A DNA stretch of 60,716 nucleotides from Hydrogenophaga sp. (GTDB lineage: Bacteria; Pseudomonadota; Gammaproteobacteria; Burkholderiales; Burkholderiaceae_C): NCBI RefSeq assembly GCF_025699295.1, contig NZ_JAILWB010000027.1:1-60716 (forward strand), in the 5' to 3' direction. Positions 42,627-49,795 of this stretch are shown here, in pieces. The notes under the pieces are model-generated. The model ran no database searches. It was not told where the DNA came from and saw only the letters and a list, made by a program, of their open reading frames with translations. The translations under genes were made by a program, and so were the position numbers. Each line of letters starts with the position of its first letter. Position 1 is the stretch's first letter.

Positions 42627-43526
42627 TCACTCGTCCAGTGGCACCGCCGCCTCGCGCAGCGCGCGCCGCCGCTGCGCGTGGTCGGGCAGCACGCTGGCCA
42701 CCACGTCCCAGAACTGCGGGCTGTGGTCCATGTGGTGCAGATGGCTGAGTTCGTGCACCACCACGTAGTCGATCATGTCCAGCTTGAGGTGGATGAGCCG
42801 CCAGTTCAGGCGGATCGAGCCGTCGGCGCTGGCGCTGCCCCATCGCGTGCCCGCGCTGGACAGGCGCAGCTTGCTGTAGCGCACGCCCAGTTGTGGCGCG
42901 AAGTGGTCGAGGCGCTCGGCGAACAATGCCTTGGCCCGCTTCATCAGCCAGGCCTGCGCGGCATCGCGGATCTGGGTCTCCTGCGCGTTGCGCGCCAGCC
43001 CGATGCGCAAGGTCGCCGCGCCACCGGGCACTGCGGCGGGTTCGAACACGGCACCCACCTGCGTGAACGCATGTGTGGGATCGAGCACCAGGCGCAGCCG
43101 CTCGCCCAGGTAATCAAACTCCACACCGTCGGCCCAGCGGATGCGCGCCTGCGCCATCTCGCCAGCGCGCTGGCGCGCACTCTGCAGTTTCTCCAGCACC
43201 CAGGCCGACTTGTCGTGCAGCAGCGCCTCGACCTCGCCCACCGGCGTCCAGCGCGGCGCGCTCACACTCAGGCCATCGGTGCTGACCGACAGGCCGATGG
43301 TGCGGCGCTTGCCGCGCTTGAACTCATAGGCCACGTCGCAGGAGCCCAGGCGCAGCATGCGGTTGGCACGCGGGTGGTGCCAGGCTGCGGGCTGGAACAC
43401 CTGCGTCATGGGCAGGGCCGGGGGCGCGGCCACCTGGGAGGCAGGCGGCGGCGCGGGCGCAAGCGGCAAAGATTCGGGCGCGGAACCGCCGAGAAAATCG
43501 AGCGCCAGTTGCACGAAGCGCTGCAT
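42627..43526 (-). CDS. YgjP-like M48-type metallopeptidase-fold protein (DUF45)
   Basis: The 299-residue protein ends with the YgjP/DUF45 block: YSKLRLSSAGTRWGSASADGSIRLNWRLIHLKLDMIDYVVVHELSHLHHMDHSPQFWDVV, in which HELSH (HExxH, near residue 257) and the downstream His/Glu-type ligand give a zinc site. E. coli YgjP has been reported as a nucleotide-phosphate hydrolase as well as peptidase-like. The N-terminal 70 residues are Pro/Ala-rich. ATG 43526 is preferred over an open extension upstream. Confidence 0.88.
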   Translation of the reverse strand: MQRFVQLALDFLGGSAPESLPLAPAPPPASQVAAPPALPMTQVFQPAAWHHPRANRMLRLGSCDVAYEFKRGKRRTIGLSVSTDGLSVSAPRWTPVGEVEALLHDKSAWVLEKLQSARQRAGEMAQARIRWADGVEFDYLGERLRLVLDPTHAFTQVGAVFEPAAVPGGAATLRIGLARNAQETQIRDAAQAWLMKRAKALFAERLDHFAPQLGVRYSKLRLSSAGTRWGSASADGSIRLNWRLIHLKLDMIDYVVVHELSHLHHMDHSPQFWDVVASVLPDHAQRRRALREAAVPLDE

Positions 43527-43570
43527 GGCCTTGTTACCTCGTGTCAGGCACGCGCACCCCTGAACCAGAA

Positions 43571-43655
43571 ATGCCGTGGAACCGGCTTTGCCGGGCCACA
43601 GGCATTGCCCCCTTGAGGGGGGATGCGGCGACACGCAGTGAGCAAGCAACGGGGG
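43571..43655 (+). repeat. Dispersed G/C repeat, copy 4
   Basis: GGAACCGGCTTTGCCGGGCC, then GCCCCCTTGAGGGG, then GCGGCGACACGCAGTGAGC and GGGGGT, ending 3 bases before the plsC stop. This matches the copies at 33080 and 37914 in order and orientation. Confidence 0.7.
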
Positions 43656-43658
43656 TAT

Positions 43659-44405
43659 TCATGTTTTGTAGGCGTCGGGGTCGAGTCGGCGCATTTCGGC
43701 CTCGATCCAGGTCTCGACCTCACGCATCAGCTCGTCGGGCTCGCGGCCCTGACTCGGGATGGGCTTGCCGATGGAAAACTCCACCGTGCCGGGCTTCTTG
43801 ATGAAAGCCTTGCGCGGCCAGCACTTGGCCGAGGTCACGGCAATCGGGATCACCGGCGCACCGGTTTCCACCGCCAGCCGCGTACCGCCACTCTTGTAGG
43901 TGCCCTTCTGGCCGCGCGGGATGCGCGTGCCCTCGGGGAACATGATGACCCAGGTGCCCTGGTTGAGCAGGCGCTGGCCTTGTTCGACCACCTTGTTGAA
44001 GGCCTGCGCGCGTTTGCTGCGGTCGATGTGGATCATGTCCATGCGGCCCATGGCCCAGCCGAAGAAGGGCACGTAGAGCAGTTCCTTCTTGAACACATAG
44101 GCCAGCGGGTGCGGCATCAGCGCGGGCATGCAGAAGGTTTCCCAGGTGGACTGGTGCTTGAGCAGCAGGACGGCCGGCGCGGTGCTGCCCACCGGCAGGT
44201 TCTCGTAGCCGATGACGTGGTTGCGGATGCCCAGGATCAGTTGGCCGCTGCCCACCGCCAGCTTGAGCCAGCCCGCGCACATCCAGTAGATCTGCGTGCT
44301 GTTGAGGAAGGGCGCGGCCACCAGCACCGCCAGCGCCCATGGCACCACGGTCACGGCCATGAACAGGGTGTGCAGGACCGAGCGCAACAGGTTGATGAGG
44401 ATCAT
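43659..44405 (-). CDS. plsC: 1-acyl-sn-glycerol-3-phosphate acyltransferase
   Basis: This 248-residue membrane-bound enzyme makes phosphatidic acid. After an N-terminal membrane helix (MILINLLRSVLHTLFMAVTVVPWALAVLVAAP) the acyltransferase motifs follow: I KHQSTWETF (H-x4-E variant common in beta-proteobacteria in place of HxxxxD), II GRMDMIHIDRS, III MFPEGTRIPRG, and IV GAPVIPIAVTSAK. ATG 44405 lies 19 bases after the gmhB stop, so the two are probably co-transcribed with glyQS. Confidence 0.94.
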   Translation of the reverse strand: MILINLLRSVLHTLFMAVTVVPWALAVLVAAPFLNSTQIYWMCAGWLKLAVGSGQLILGIRNHVIGYENLPVGSTAPAVLLLKHQSTWETFCMPALMPHPLAYVFKKELLYVPFFGWAMGRMDMIHIDRSKRAQAFNKVVEQGQRLLNQGTWVIMFPEGTRIPRGQKGTYKSGGTRLAVETGAPVIPIAVTSAKCWPRKAFIKKPGTVEFSIGKPIPSQGREPDELMREVETWIEAEMRRLDPDAYKT

Positions 44406-44424
44406 GGAATGGGGCGAAGAAGGT

Positions 44425-45012
44425 TCAGGCCGATGGTTGCTGCGCCAGCAGCCAGTCGGCGAAGGCATTGAGGTCGTCGTGCGGGTGCGCGCCGGGCGGC
44501 AGGTCGGGAGCGAGCGCGGCCAGGTCGGCGGGCAAGCCCTGACCCAGGCGACCCCGCAGGTGTTCGGACTTGCCGGTCATCAGCAAATGGGTCATGCAGC
44601 CGGCGGTCGCAGCGGCCTGCACGTGGCGCATCGCGTTGCCGGCAGCGTGCACGGTGGCCAGCGGCGCACCGAAACGCGCACCGATCTGCGTGAACAGGCC
44701 GGGCGCGGGTTTGCGGCAGGCACAGGCATCTTCCGGCGCATGTGGACAGAAGAACACCGCTTCGACGCGTGCACCCACCGCGGCGAGCTGGCGGTGCATC
44801 TTGGCGTGGATGGCATTGAGCGAGGCCATGTCGAACAGGCCGCGCCCGATGCCGGACTGGTTGGTGGCGAGCACCACGCGCCAGCCACCCTGGTTGAGCC
44901 GCGCCACCGCCTCGAGCGCGCCGGGCAGGGCCTCCCACTCCTCGGGCGAGGCGACGTAGTCGTCGCGGCTGCGGTTGAGCGTGCCGTCGCGGTCGAGGAT
45001 GAGGAGTTTCAT
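44425..45012 (-). CDS. gmhB: D-glycero-D-manno-heptose 1,7-bisphosphate phosphatase-like, atypical motif IV
   Basis: The 195-residue HAD-IIIA protein matches GmhB, which removes a phosphate in ADP-heptose synthesis for LPS core. Motif I is LDRDGTLN, motif II ATNQSGIGRG, the zinc loop FFCPHAPEDACACRKPAPG is complete, and the motif III Lys is in CRKPAPG. Motif IV, normally VGDS/KxxDxxAA, reads AAGNAMRHVQAA: the Mg-binding Asp is Asn and the second acidic residue is His. It may be inactive, altered, or tolerate the change. Neighbours plsC and glyS fit a Comamonadaceae housekeeping order. It starts 7 bases after the glyS stop. Confidence 0.88.
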   Translation of the reverse strand: MKLLILDRDGTLNRSRDDYVASPEEWEALPGALEAVARLNQGGWRVVLATNQSGIGRGLFDMASLNAIHAKMHRQLAAVGARVEAVFFCPHAPEDACACRKPAPGLFTQIGARFGAPLATVHAAGNAMRHVQAAATAGCMTHLLMTGKSEHLRGRLGQGLPADLAALAPDLPPGAHPHDDLNAFADWLLAQQPSA

Positions 45013-45019
45013 GCGGTGA

Positions 45020-47146
45020 TCATGACGCGAGACGGGACAGGTCGGCCACCCGGTTCATCGCATCGTGCAATTGTTTGAGCAGACCGAGGCGGTTGGCCTT
45101 GAGCGCAGCATCGTCGGCGTTGACCATCACGCCGTCGAAGAAGGCGTCGACCGGTGCGCGCAGCGCGGCGAGGGCTTGCAGCGAGGCGGTGTAGTCGCCG
45201 GCGTCGAATTGCGCGTTGGCGGCGGGCACGGTGGCCTGCATGGCGGCGAACAGTTGTTGCTCGGCGGCTTCGACAAGCAGAGATTCATTGACGACTTCCG
45301 CACCCTCGCCGTCGGCCTTCTTGAGGATGTTGCCGATGCGCTTGTTGGCGGCGGCAAGTGCAGGGGCTTCGGGGAGGGCTGCGAAGGCACGTACTGCAGA
45401 CAACATGCGCGGCAACGCGGCCAGGCCAAGCCAGCGACCAGCGCCCACTACGGCATCCACCTCGGCGGTCGAGAAACCTTGTTCGCGGCAGTAGCTTTCA
45501 AGCCGCTCCGCCATGAACTGCAGAACGTCAGTGCCTGCGTCGCTGAAGCCTTGGGGAAATCCACCAATGGCCGCGTTCACCAATTCATCCGCCGACAACG
45601 GAATCTGCTTCTCGATCACGATCCGAATGACGCCCAGCGCATGACGACGCAATGCAAAGGGGTCTTTGTCTCCCGTGGGTCTTTGGCCAATGCCGAACAA
45701 ACCCATCAGCGTCTCCAGCTTGTCGGCCAGCGCCACTACCACGCCCGGCATGTTGCGTGGCAGTTCGTCGCCCGCGAAGCGCGGTTTGTAGTGATCCTCG
45801 ATCGCGAAGGCAATGTCCTCGCCCAGGCCATCGTGGCGCGCGTAGTAGCCACCCATGATGCCCTGCAGTTCCGGGAATTCGCCCACCATGTCGGTCAGCA
45901 GGTCGGTCTTGGCCAGCTGCGCGGCGGTGTCGGCGCTTTTCGCCAGCACGTCGCCGCCCAACTGCTGGGCAATGGCGCGGGCGATGGCGCGCACGCGCTC
46001 GGTGCGCTCGCCCTGCGTGCCCAGCTTGTTGTGGTAGACCACCTTGCCCAAGCCTTCGACGCGCGAGGCCAGCGTCTTCTTGCGGTCCTGGTCGAAGAAG
46101 AACTTGGCGTCGGCCAGGCGCGGGCGCACCACGCGCTCGTTGCCGCCGATCACCGCGCTCGCATCGTCGGGCGTGATGTTGCTGACCACGAGGAACCTGT
46201 TCGTCAGGCGGCCCTGCGCGTCGAGCAGCGGGAAGTACTTCTGGTTCGCCTTCATCGTGAGGATGAGGCATTCCTGCGGCACGCCGAGGAACTGTGGCTC
46301 GAACTCGCAGACGAGCACGTTGGGGCGCTCGACGAGTGCGGTCACCTCGTCGAGCAGGGCATCATCCTCGATGGGCTTGCAGCCACCGCCCACCTTGGCA
46401 GCGGCCGCCGCGAGCTGGCGCACGATCTCGGCGCGGCGCTCGGCGAACGAGGCGATCACGGCGCCGTCCTTCGCCAGCGTGGCGGCATAGCTGTCGGCGT
46501 CTTTCAGCACCACGGGCGAGACCGCCGCTTCGAAGCGGTGGCCCTGCGTGGTGTGGCCTGCCGTTAGTCCCAACGCCTTCACCGGCACGACACTGCCGCC
46601 GTGCAGTGCGACCAGGCCGTGCGCCGGGCGCACGAAGTTCACGCTGCTCCAGCCCGGCAGTTCGCAGTCGGTCTCCAACTGGTAGCTCATGACCTTGGGG
46701 ATGGGCAGCTTGGCAATCGCCTCGTCGAGTGCCTTCTGCAAACCAGCGGCCAGCTCGGCACCGGGCGCCACGCTGTCGTAGAACAAGGCCTCGGCCTTGC
46801 CGTCGGGCGCGCGCTTGAGGCCCGCAACGGCCGATGCATCGGCACCGAGTGCGACCAGGCGCTTGAGCAGCGCGGGCGTGGGCTGGCCATTCGCGTCCAG
46901 GCCCACGCTCACCGGCATGAGCTTTTGTGAGACGGCCTTGTCGGCCGCGCGGGGCAACACGCCCGTGACGTGCGCGGCCAGGCGGCGTGGCGAAGCGAAG
47001 GCCGTCACGGCCGCATCGGCCGGCGCAAGACCCTGGGCCTTGAGCTGGTCGGCCAGCACGCCGGCAAAGGCATCGCCGAGTTTCTTCAGCGCCTTGGGCG
47101 GCAGTTCTTCAACAAACAGCTCGACGAGCAGATTCTGTGCAGTCAT
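45020..47146 (-). CDS. glyS: Glycine-tRNA ligase beta subunit
   Basis: The 708-residue beta subunit of the heterotetrameric bacterial glycyl-tRNA synthetase, needed for tRNA recognition. It starts NLLVELFVEELPPKALKKLGDAFAGVL, the usual GlyS opening, and contains VNFVRPAHGLVALHG, NQKYFPLLDAQGRLTNRFLVVSNI, RVVRPRLADAKFFFDQDRKKTLASRVEGLGKVVYHNKLG, and the C-terminal anticodon-binding-like helices ending FFDGVMVNADDAALKANRLGLL. Length is normal. It lies 25 bases downstream of glyQ. Confidence 0.97.
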   Translation of the reverse strand: MTAQNLLVELFVEELPPKALKKLGDAFAGVLADQLKAQGLAPADAAVTAFASPRRLAAHVTGVLPRAADKAVSQKLMPVSVGLDANGQPTPALLKRLVALGADASAVAGLKRAPDGKAEALFYDSVAPGAELAAGLQKALDEAIAKLPIPKVMSYQLETDCELPGWSSVNFVRPAHGLVALHGGSVVPVKALGLTAGHTTQGHRFEAAVSPVVLKDADSYAATLAKDGAVIASFAERRAEIVRQLAAAAAKVGGGCKPIEDDALLDEVTALVERPNVLVCEFEPQFLGVPQECLILTMKANQKYFPLLDAQGRLTNRFLVVSNITPDDASAVIGGNERVVRPRLADAKFFFDQDRKKTLASRVEGLGKVVYHNKLGTQGERTERVRAIARAIAQQLGGDVLAKSADTAAQLAKTDLLTDMVGEFPELQGIMGGYYARHDGLGEDIAFAIEDHYKPRFAGDELPRNMPGVVVALADKLETLMGLFGIGQRPTGDKDPFALRRHALGVIRIVIEKQIPLSADELVNAAIGGFPQGFSDAGTDVLQFMAERLESYCREQGFSTAEVDAVVGAGRWLGLAALPRMLSAVRAFAALPEAPALAAANKRIGNILKKADGEGAEVVNESLLVEAAEQQLFAAMQATVPAANAQFDAGDYTASLQALAALRAPVDAFFDGVMVNADDAALKANRLGLLKQLHDAMNRVADLSRLAS

Positions 47147-47171
47147 TCTTGTTCTTTCACCTGGCCTGCGC

Positions 47172-48077
47172 TCACGCGGCCTTCTTCACCATCTGTTCCA
47201 CCCACTCGCGCGGCGCCATCGGGAAGCCCAGGCGCTCGCGGCTGTCGTAGTAGCTCTGGGCCACGGCGCGCGCGAGGTTGCGGATGCGGCCGATGTAGGC
47301 GGCACGCTCGGTCACGCTGATGGCGCCGCGCGCGTCCAGCAGGTTGAAACTGTGCGCGCACTTGAGCACCTGCTCGTAGGCCGGCAGCGCGAGCTGCTGC
47401 TCCATCAGGTGCTTCGCCTGTTTCTCGTGCGCGTTGAAGGCGGTGAAGAGGAAGTCGGCGTCGCTGTGCTCGAAGTTGTAGGCCGACTGCTCCTTCTCGT
47501 TCTGCAGGTAAACGTCTCCATAACTCAGGGTGTCGGTCCACTTCAGGTTGTAGACGTTGTCCACGCCCTGCAGGTACATGGCCAGGCGCTCCAGGCCGTA
47601 GGTGATCTCACCCGTGATGGGCTTGCAGTCGATGCCGCCGACCTGCTGGAAGTAGGTGAACTGGGTCACCTCCATGCCATTGAGCCAGACCTCCCAGCCC
47701 AGGCCCCAGGCGCCCAGTGTGGGGTTTTCCCAGTCGTCTTCCACGAAGCGGATGTCGTTCTTCTTCAGGTCGAAGCCCAGCGCCTCCAGGCTGCCCAGGT
47801 ACAGCTCCAGGATGTTGCTGGGCGCGGGCTTGAGCACCACCTGGTACTGGTAGTAGTGCTGCAGGCGGTTGGGGTTCTCGCCATAGCGGCCGTCCTTGGG
47901 CCGGCGGCTGGGCTGCACGTAGGCAGCCTTCCAGGGCTCTGGGCCGAGCGCGCGCAGGAAGGTGGCGGTGTGGCTGGTGCCGGCGCCGACCTCCATGTCG
48001 TAGGGCTGGAGCAGTGCGCAGCCTTGTTTGTCCCAGTAGGACTGCAAGGTCAGGATGATGTGCTGGAAGGTCAACAT
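47172..48077 (-). CDS. glyQ: Glycine-tRNA ligase alpha subunit
   Basis: The 301-residue catalytic alpha subunit of class II glycyl-tRNA synthetase. The sequence MLTFQHIILTLQSYWDKQGCALLQPYDMEVGAGTSHTATFLRALGPEPWKAAYVQPSRRPKDGRYGENPNRLQHYYQYQVVLKPAP is near-invariant in the family. ATG 48077 is fixed by this N-terminus; the open frame 19 codons upstream is a Pro-rich extension without similarity. It forms an operon with glyS. Confidence 0.98.
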   Translation of the reverse strand: MLTFQHIILTLQSYWDKQGCALLQPYDMEVGAGTSHTATFLRALGPEPWKAAYVQPSRRPKDGRYGENPNRLQHYYQYQVVLKPAPSNILELYLGSLEALGFDLKKNDIRFVEDDWENPTLGAWGLGWEVWLNGMEVTQFTYFQQVGGIDCKPITGEITYGLERLAMYLQGVDNVYNLKWTDTLSYGDVYLQNEKEQSAYNFEHSDADFLFTAFNAHEKQAKHLMEQQLALPAYEQVLKCAHSFNLLDARGAISVTERAAYIGRIRNLARAVAQSYYDSRERLGFPMAPREWVEQMVKKAA

Positions 48078-48115
48078 GGGGCTGGCCGGCGCGGCCGGGG
48101 GGTGGCAACAAAGGG

Positions 48116-48143
48116 GCACGGGGGATGGACCCATCCCCCGTGC
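48116..48143. terminator. Strong hairpin between the unknown gene and glyQ
   Basis: A perfect 13-base stem (GCACGGGGGATGG / CCATCCCCCGTGC) with a 2-base loop lies between the stop at 48204 and the glyQ start. On the minus strand it is followed by CCCCTTTGTT. It is probably the terminator of the unknown 483-residue gene, or else a glyQ leader hairpin. Confidence 0.65.
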
Positions 48144-48203
48144 GAGCCCTCGATTTTACGGGCGCGCCACCCCGGCACGGTGCACGCGCAGTGCGTGCCG
48201 GTC

Positions 48204-49655
48204 TCAGTTGCCGGTACCGGTCACCGTTGACGGTGTCGCGGGGTAGTACTTCTCCAGCCACAGGCGCGCCAGCTGTGCCCGTGTGATCTTGCGGAACAGG
48301 AAGCTCACCGGCATGCCCGCTGCCGTCGGCTGGCGCACCTGTTCGAGGTAATTCGTGAATGCGTTCATCAGGCTGTTGAGGTCCATGACCCGGTTGGCCC
48401 CCTGGTCGATCTTGCCCAGCCCCTGGATCAGGTTCTGCATCATGCCGCCCTGCATGGCCATCAGATGGCCCCCCTTGAGCGCCGCATCGGCGCTCGACTG
48501 CACGGTGCGCAGACCGTCGCCACCCAGGCCATGCACCACCTCGGCCTGCGAGCCCATGCGCCGCGACTGGTCGTCCAGCACCTTGGCCACGCCCATCTGC
48601 AGCTGGGCGGAGCTGAACGTGGGCACCACGCCGAGCGCGATGACGTTGGCGTGGGTGGACACGCTCTGCGTGCTCAGCAGCTTGCGCACGTTGTCGACCA
48701 CCGACTCGTCCACGCCGAAGCCCCCAGCAGCAGCCTGCAGCCAGCCGCCCAGGCGCATCTGCTCCTGCAGGGCTTCCTCCTGTCCGGCCTGCAGGCCGGT
48801 CCCTGTCATCTCCTGGTTCACCATGTGCACCATGCCGACAAAGCTGGAGCCGTAATGGGCGCCTACCAGCAGCGTCATGCTCTTGTCGCCCGGTCCAGCG
48901 GGGGCCTTTGCCGCAGCCTGCATGGCCTTGACGCCCACGGCGCCGAGCGCGGCAGCGCCCGCGCCGTGCATGCGGTTCCAGATTTCGATCGCCCGGTCCA
49001 CGTCGATGTTCAGGGGGTCGAGCATGGCCGTCGCGCGGTGGGTGCAGCTGGCGGTGATCACCAGCGTGCCACTGACGTTGTGGTGCTTGCGCTGCTGGTC
49101 GATCTGGGCACCGGCGGTGCGGGCGATCTCGCGCGCATGGGGCCCCATGGAAGAGACAGATTCGCGGATGGTGCTTTCGATTCCGGACAGCGCGGTCGCC
49201 GCGGCGTCGTCGTTGCTGCCGTAGGAAAAATACTGCACGTCCATGCGGATCGAATCGGCGCCCAGCGGCAGGCGCGCAACCTGCACGCCTGTGAAATCGA
49301 GCGGGCTCTCCAGCCCGGACACGTTGTCGATCGCCCCCATGTCTTCGCGGATCTTCTGCGTCGCGGCATCGTTGGTCACCCGCGCGGTCATGTAGTCACG
49401 CGCCGCGTCGCTCACCTGCTGATTCAGGTCGGTGATGCGCGCCTTGAGCTCCGTGACGTCGACGCCCAGCCCCACCATCTCGTTGATCGTCATGCTCAGG
49501 CCGCGCCGCAGGGCAATGAACGAATTCATCTTGTCGAATGCCGCATCGCTCCTGGCCTGCAATCCCCCCATCTTTTCGAGCAGCGCAAGCAGTTCGGTGT
49601 CCACCACGTGCCCCAGCACCAGGGACGGGTGGTCGAAAGGAATGGTGGATGGCAT
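48204..49655 (-). CDS. Unknown 483-residue protein downstream of a PhoB-box-like array
   Basis: I do not recognise a family. ATG 49655 gives MPSTIPFDHPSLVLGHVVDTELLALLEKM. Residues about 40-110 look like amphipathic helices/coiled coil (LKARITDLNQQVSDAARDYMTARVTNDAATQKIREDM). The rest mixes helical Ala/Gly-rich stretches with short strands: VSGTLVITASCTHRATAMLDPLNIDVDRAIEIWNRM is followed by GAGAAALGAVGVKAMQAAAKAP. The C-terminus is TAAGMPVSFLFRKITRAQLARLWLEKYYP. There is no signal peptide. It stands alone between lnt and glyQ. A 40-base repeated-heptamer array at 49716-49755 suggests phosphate-starvation control. Confidence 0.72.
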   Translation of the reverse strand: MPSTIPFDHPSLVLGHVVDTELLALLEKMGGLQARSDAAFDKMNSFIALRRGLSMTINEMVGLGVDVTELKARITDLNQQVSDAARDYMTARVTNDAATQKIREDMGAIDNVSGLESPLDFTGVQVARLPLGADSIRMDVQYFSYGSNDDAAATALSGIESTIRESVSSMGPHAREIARTAGAQIDQQRKHHNVSGTLVITASCTHRATAMLDPLNIDVDRAIEIWNRMHGAGAAALGAVGVKAMQAAAKAPAGPGDKSMTLLVGAHYGSSFVGMVHMVNQEMTGTGLQAGQEEALQEQMRLGGWLQAAAGGFGVDESVVDNVRKLLSTQSVSTHANVIALGVVPTFSSAQLQMGVAKVLDDQSRRMGSQAEVVHGLGGDGLRTVQSSADAALKGGHLMAMQGGMMQNLIQGLGKIDQGANRVMDLNSLMNAFTNYLEQVRQPTAAGMPVSFLFRKITRAQLARLWLEKYYPATPSTVTGTGN

Positions 49656-49715
49656 CGGCGGGTTCCCGAAAGGCTGTGTGCGGCACCCTTTGTAGCCTCG
49701 ACGGGTCGCCCGGCC

Positions 49716-49755
49716 ATGAGGCATTCATGAGGTATTCATGACCGTTTCATGACGG
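49716..49755 (-). promoter_or_regulatory. PhoB-box-like array (four 7-base repeats, 11-base period)
   Basis: Read on the minus strand: CCGTCAT, GAAA, CGGTCAT, GAAT, ACCTCAT, GAAT, GCCTCAT. Heptamers separated by 4 A/T-rich bases, repeating every 11 bases, are the layout of Pho boxes (consensus CTGTCAT). The first two each match 6 of 7; the other two keep only TCAT. The array points toward the 483-residue gene and ends 61 bases before its ATG. Confidence 0.65.
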
Positions 49756-49763
49756 ACGCCGGA

Positions 49764-49787
49764 GCCGTGCACCGCCGCGTGCACGGC
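49764..49787 (-). terminator. Hairpin after lnt
   Basis: Nine-base arms GCCGTGCAC and GTGCACGGC with a 6-base loop lie 9 bases beyond the lnt stop. There is no T tract, so termination is uncertain. Confidence 0.5.
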
Positions 49788-49795
49788 AGCCGCCT

